From: Microcebus murinus | Taxonomy: Eukaryota > Chordata > Mammalia > Primates > Cheirogaleidae | Assembly: GCF_040939455.1 (NCBI RefSeq) | Contig: NC_134109.1 | Span: 58,680,001-58,744,000 of the forward strand | Direction: 5' to 3' | DNA length: 64,000 nucleotides | Shown here: piece after piece, positions 60,727 through 64,000 of the stretch | Numbering within the stretch: position 1 is the first letter of the stretch | Layout: the number at the start of each line of letters is the position of its first letter | Notes under the pieces: generated by a model | Told to the model about the DNA's origin: nothing | The model's database searches: none | The model's input: the letters and a program-made list of their open reading frames with translations, nothing else | Translations under genes and position numbers: made by a program

Positions 60727-63540
60727 TTGTTACAGTGTCTCTAAAACTATCACACTTATCATTCTGATTGTTTTCAAAGTACCAATATTCTTCCTATAAT
60801 TTCTGTTTTAATAATATAAAAGTTGGTATTAAAAATAAAATTTTTACTATACTGGGTTGATACATTGGTTAACCATCATTTAAGTAATTAGAACAAATTT
60901 TTAGTAAATTGAAAAAGACAAACTGTGATTTGCTCATGTAGCCTTTAAAGCACAAAAAAATGAAACACCAATTGTTTCTTCCATTTTCTTCTGAATCATA
61001 ACGTTTTTCCCTTCCTTTCCCTAATCTTTTTTTTTCCACTGTTATGATCATTCTGTAACCAAGTGGAGTTTCAGAAAAGCAAGAACTTGCAGCTGATGCT
61101 TTCTATGGGAGGTGAAGAGGTCCCTCGAATTGTGCTACTGTCAATTTGCCCCTTGAACATCTACAGCAGGGAGTCTATAATGACAGAAGCAAAGCATAGA
61201 GATTTGTGTATCTGATTATGACGTCAGAAATGCTAAAAGACTAAAAAGGAAGAAAAGGGCAAAAGGCTTTTTGTAATCAATTTTATAAAATCCATTGGGC
61301 TTTCAGTGATGCCCATTTGGAAATCCCCTGCTAGTTTACTCAGATAAAATACACACAGAGACCCTACATTCTCCTCCTGGACTATTTCAGTGCTATTACT
61401 TAGAATGTGAATTTGTATATACATTTATAAATAAAACACTTGCTGTCCTTTTTCCCTCACAAAGAATTATACCCTATGGTTCCCACTAAACTACAGATCA
61501 TTCTGAGAGGAAATAATGGCACAACAAACTCAACTATATTATTCCTCTGAGCAGAGCTCCTCAACAATACATGTATTTAACTGTCTTTTCAACTGGTCTT
61601 GAGCAAGATCATAAGGTATAAACACACACATACACAACTCAATGCCAGAAAATTTAAAGCAGCAAATGGCTTAATGGTTTTGATTTTTGAAAAGTTCAAA
61701 ACAAAAATCATTTTAAGTAAAAAAAAAAGAAGATGAATCTACATTACTTTTGCCAAGCTAAATCCTACCTCAAATAATGGCAGAAGACATTTAAATACCA
61801 GAGTTTCTATAATAATCCCTGTTTGAATCATGGTTTCCCTGAACTGGGTTAAGCCTTTAGACAGAAACTAATTGCTACAAACACTAATTTTCAAGTCCCT
61901 TTTGTTTCCCTTTGCAGGCACCTCTGGACGCAGAAGGTACCCAATTAGCAGAATTCATGGTTCTGATTGTGTATTGTGGGGCTAGTGTGTAGGCTGTATA
62001 AACACTGTTGATTACCATTCCTCTGTAATGGCTGATTTTTTGATTGCTTAATAAGGCCATCTATTCTGCATCAGGGCCTGGCAAAGCAGTTGGTGAAATC
62101 AGTTAGGTCACTTTTTTTCTGGTCCGAGTAGCAGAAGGAGTCTGTGATGGTAGCAGTTGACTAAAAACATAATTACAGGCTATTTAATCGCATCTGTTTC
62201 CCCACTTAACATTGTTTGTTCAAGTTAGACATAGTTAAGTAAATCAAAAGGACAATAACGGCAAAAACACTAAAAAATTACTATTACGTGGTTAAAACTC
62301 TAGGGTTTGATATAATTATAGAAAACATAGCTTGCAGTGATTTTTTTTAAGGTACTAATTTTTATTAGGTTCTATACACACATTTTGCTTATTTAGCTGT
62401 TGCTAGGTTTTTTAGGGTTTGTTTTTTTTAAATATTCCATGTTATGTAAATAACTATTTGACAGGACTGATTTCATGTGAAGGGTCCTACAGGGATGATA
62501 TTATTTATATGATGATTTTTATGTGCTCATTCAGTGTTATAATTAGCAGTCAAGTAACTCCTATCCTGTTTTGTGATTAATAACTAATCCCATAAACACA
62601 CCTTCCACTACATAGGATTGTCTAGATAGATGAGTCCAATGAGCATTACACCCAAGGGCACCACCATTCACTCTGAGCTGCCCTCTTCCTCCCTCTGAGT
62701 ATCATACCTGTAATTTATCAATAACACAAAACTGCTTGACAATCAAAGGGATAAAACTGAAAGGCACCCAGACAGCCAGAGCTGCCAACAGGCATCAAGC
62801 CCATATTCCAAAGCCACTAAGCAGACCACTGAATCCAGCAAGGAAGATGAATCAATATCCGGTCTCATGAAAAGAGAGGCAACTGCTCTTTCAGAAACAT
62901 CCGCCGTGCTCACTACTACCTGTACCCTGCTCGTGAAATGGCTCACAACCACATCAGGCAGATATCTTATTAAGCATATACAGCGCATGTTTTAAAATAA
63001 ATGTCTTTGTCAGTTGACACAACAGACAAAGCTGCTTTTGGTAACCACCAAAAAGACTGTTAACAATCGAATGCCTAATAGAGAAGGATTTGTAACCAAG
63101 AGCCACCCTCCCTCCACTCCCGGATTGTCTGAAAGGACCGCTAGAGTGGCTCTGAGTGCAAAGCCCTTAGGAAACGAGGTCATCTTCCTCAAAGTGCAAT
63201 TGTCTTTATTAAAGATGCTTCTCAGAACAAGGAGACTACAATCTCAATATTCATTTTAAATGAAACAAGTATGATACACATTATGAATAGGAGTTCTTGA
63301 AATATACTACCTACCTGACAAATACAAAAATATCCAATATGGCAGAATGTACAGTTTAACTTGATTTTAGGGTTTTGTGTGATTTTAAAGTATCAAACAG
63401 TTTTTAAATGTAATCATGTAAAAGCATCCTGAGGATAACTGGCACAGAGTAGCACAGTTACCATAAATAAAATTAATAAAATTGTTCATTGACTCGCCAG
63501 TTTATCCAGAGATACAGCACCATCCTATGCAGTGTCATGC
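60727..63540. other. Long stretch without recognised features; possible conserved non-coding DNA
   Basis: About 2.8 kb with no repeats that I recognise, which is unusual for this window. The part at 61915-62345 has dense homeodomain-type TAAT/ATTA cores (CATAATTACAGGCTATTTAA, CTAATTTTCAAG). Small open frames at 62743-63259 on both strands show no domains. Confidence 0.35.
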
Positions 63541-63544
63541 TCAG

Positions 63545-63975
63545 CACCTAGCCGTTATTTGTTTAGTGTTAAAATATTTCTTGATACATATCAAATACTA
63601 TGCTAGGCAGGTATTGAGGTTACAGTAGTAGAACACTGAAGAAGGGATAGTCCCTGGCCTCAAGGAGCTTACAGTCTAGTGATGGAGACAGACAAGTAAA
63701 TTAATAGCTAAATCATTACAATCTATGATGAGGTCTAAGAAGGTAACATATCAATGCCTACAGTGGAGTGATTAGGGAAATCTGATTCAGAGAAGGTCTC
63801 TAAGAAGATTCCTTTTTTGCTGAGACTTCAGTGATAAGAAGGAGCTAGCCATGCAAAGACCAGGGCCTGGTAGACAGTGAGGAAGTAGAGAATTTGAAGC
63901 AGACCAATACATGTGCACTGGCCCTGAAGTGGGAAAGACATCAAGCATTTAAGGGAGCATAAGATTTTTGTCACT
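63545..63975 (+). mobile_element. L2-type LINE fragment, long
   Basis: CAAATACTATGCTAGGCAGG, AGGGATAGTCCCTGGCCTCA, AGGAGCTTACAGTCTAGTGA, GGAGACAGACAAGTAAATTA, GATTCAGAGAAGGTCTCTAA, GATAAGAAGGAGCTAGCCAT and GCACTGGCCCTGAAGTGGGA are in the order of a common old LINE of L2 type. It continues to the end of the window. Confidence 0.7.
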
Positions 63976-64000
63976 GCATCACAGTTGATAAGGAGAGAGG

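Noticed and set aside
61893..61942. Splice-acceptor-like string (pyrimidine tract, TTTGCAG) followed by AAGGTAC
   Set aside because: It would give an exon of about 19 bases with no coding continuity on either side. Pyrimidine-tract-AG strings are common by chance.

Overview
The window is a piece of lemur nuclear genome, intergenic or deep-intronic and repeat-rich, with no recognisable host protein-coding exon, tRNA or rRNA gene. The organism call rests mainly on the Alu elements at about 17.1, 26.6, 38.1 and 54.1 kb. They carry the GAGCAAGAGCGAG variant in the left monomer and, in two copies, an extra TAGAAAGAA-type segment before the second monomer, which I know as characteristic of Malagasy lemur Alus. 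A 6.9-kb L1 and old mammalian repeats (MIR, L2, MER5, MaLR LTRs) fit a primate. The species cannot be read from the sequence. Layout: 1-5.2 kb is an old minus-strand L1 with a younger 5'-truncated L1 nested in it and a small internal inversion. 5.2-10 kb holds an L1 3' end, a minus-strand Alu, a MER5-type element and unassigned DNA. 10-16 kb has a MIR split by a piggyBac-type TTAA element, two CTCF-like motifs in divergent orientation, a short CpG-rich patch, a CArG box next to an RFX palindrome, and a MaLR LTR with an exact 5-bp target duplication. 16-34 kb is mostly unassigned DNA with Alus, MIRs, an L1 3' end, L2 pieces and an MLT1-like LTR. 34.2-41.1 kb is a full-length minus-strand L1 bounded by a 13-bp target duplication, with a young lemur Alu inside its endonuclease domain. 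42.0-43.5 kb is an older plus-strand L1 with an internal deletion. 44-49.8 kb is mostly unassigned, with a 270-bp TG-rich microsatellite. 49.8-53.7 kb is an old L1 5' end split by a 2.8-kb twin-primed (5'-inverted) L1 with a 17-bp target duplication. 53.7-64 kb holds an L2 end, an Alu, a stranded L1 5'UTR, a 79-bp hairpin and L2 pieces. The only real coding sequence is remnant L1 ORF1 and ORF2. In the 34-41 kb element the catalytic motifs of both are still readable, but the element is dead: ORF1 has a frameshift and two nonsense codons, and ORF2 has an Alu insertion, frameshifts and at least three nonsense codons. Other open frames are repeat shadows or chance. No new gene system was found. 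The most useful observations are the insertion structures that allow relative dating, the CTCF and CArG/RFX motifs near 12-14 kb, and the hairpin at 60.65 kb. Family names of repeats come from memory of consensus sequences and were not checked against a database.
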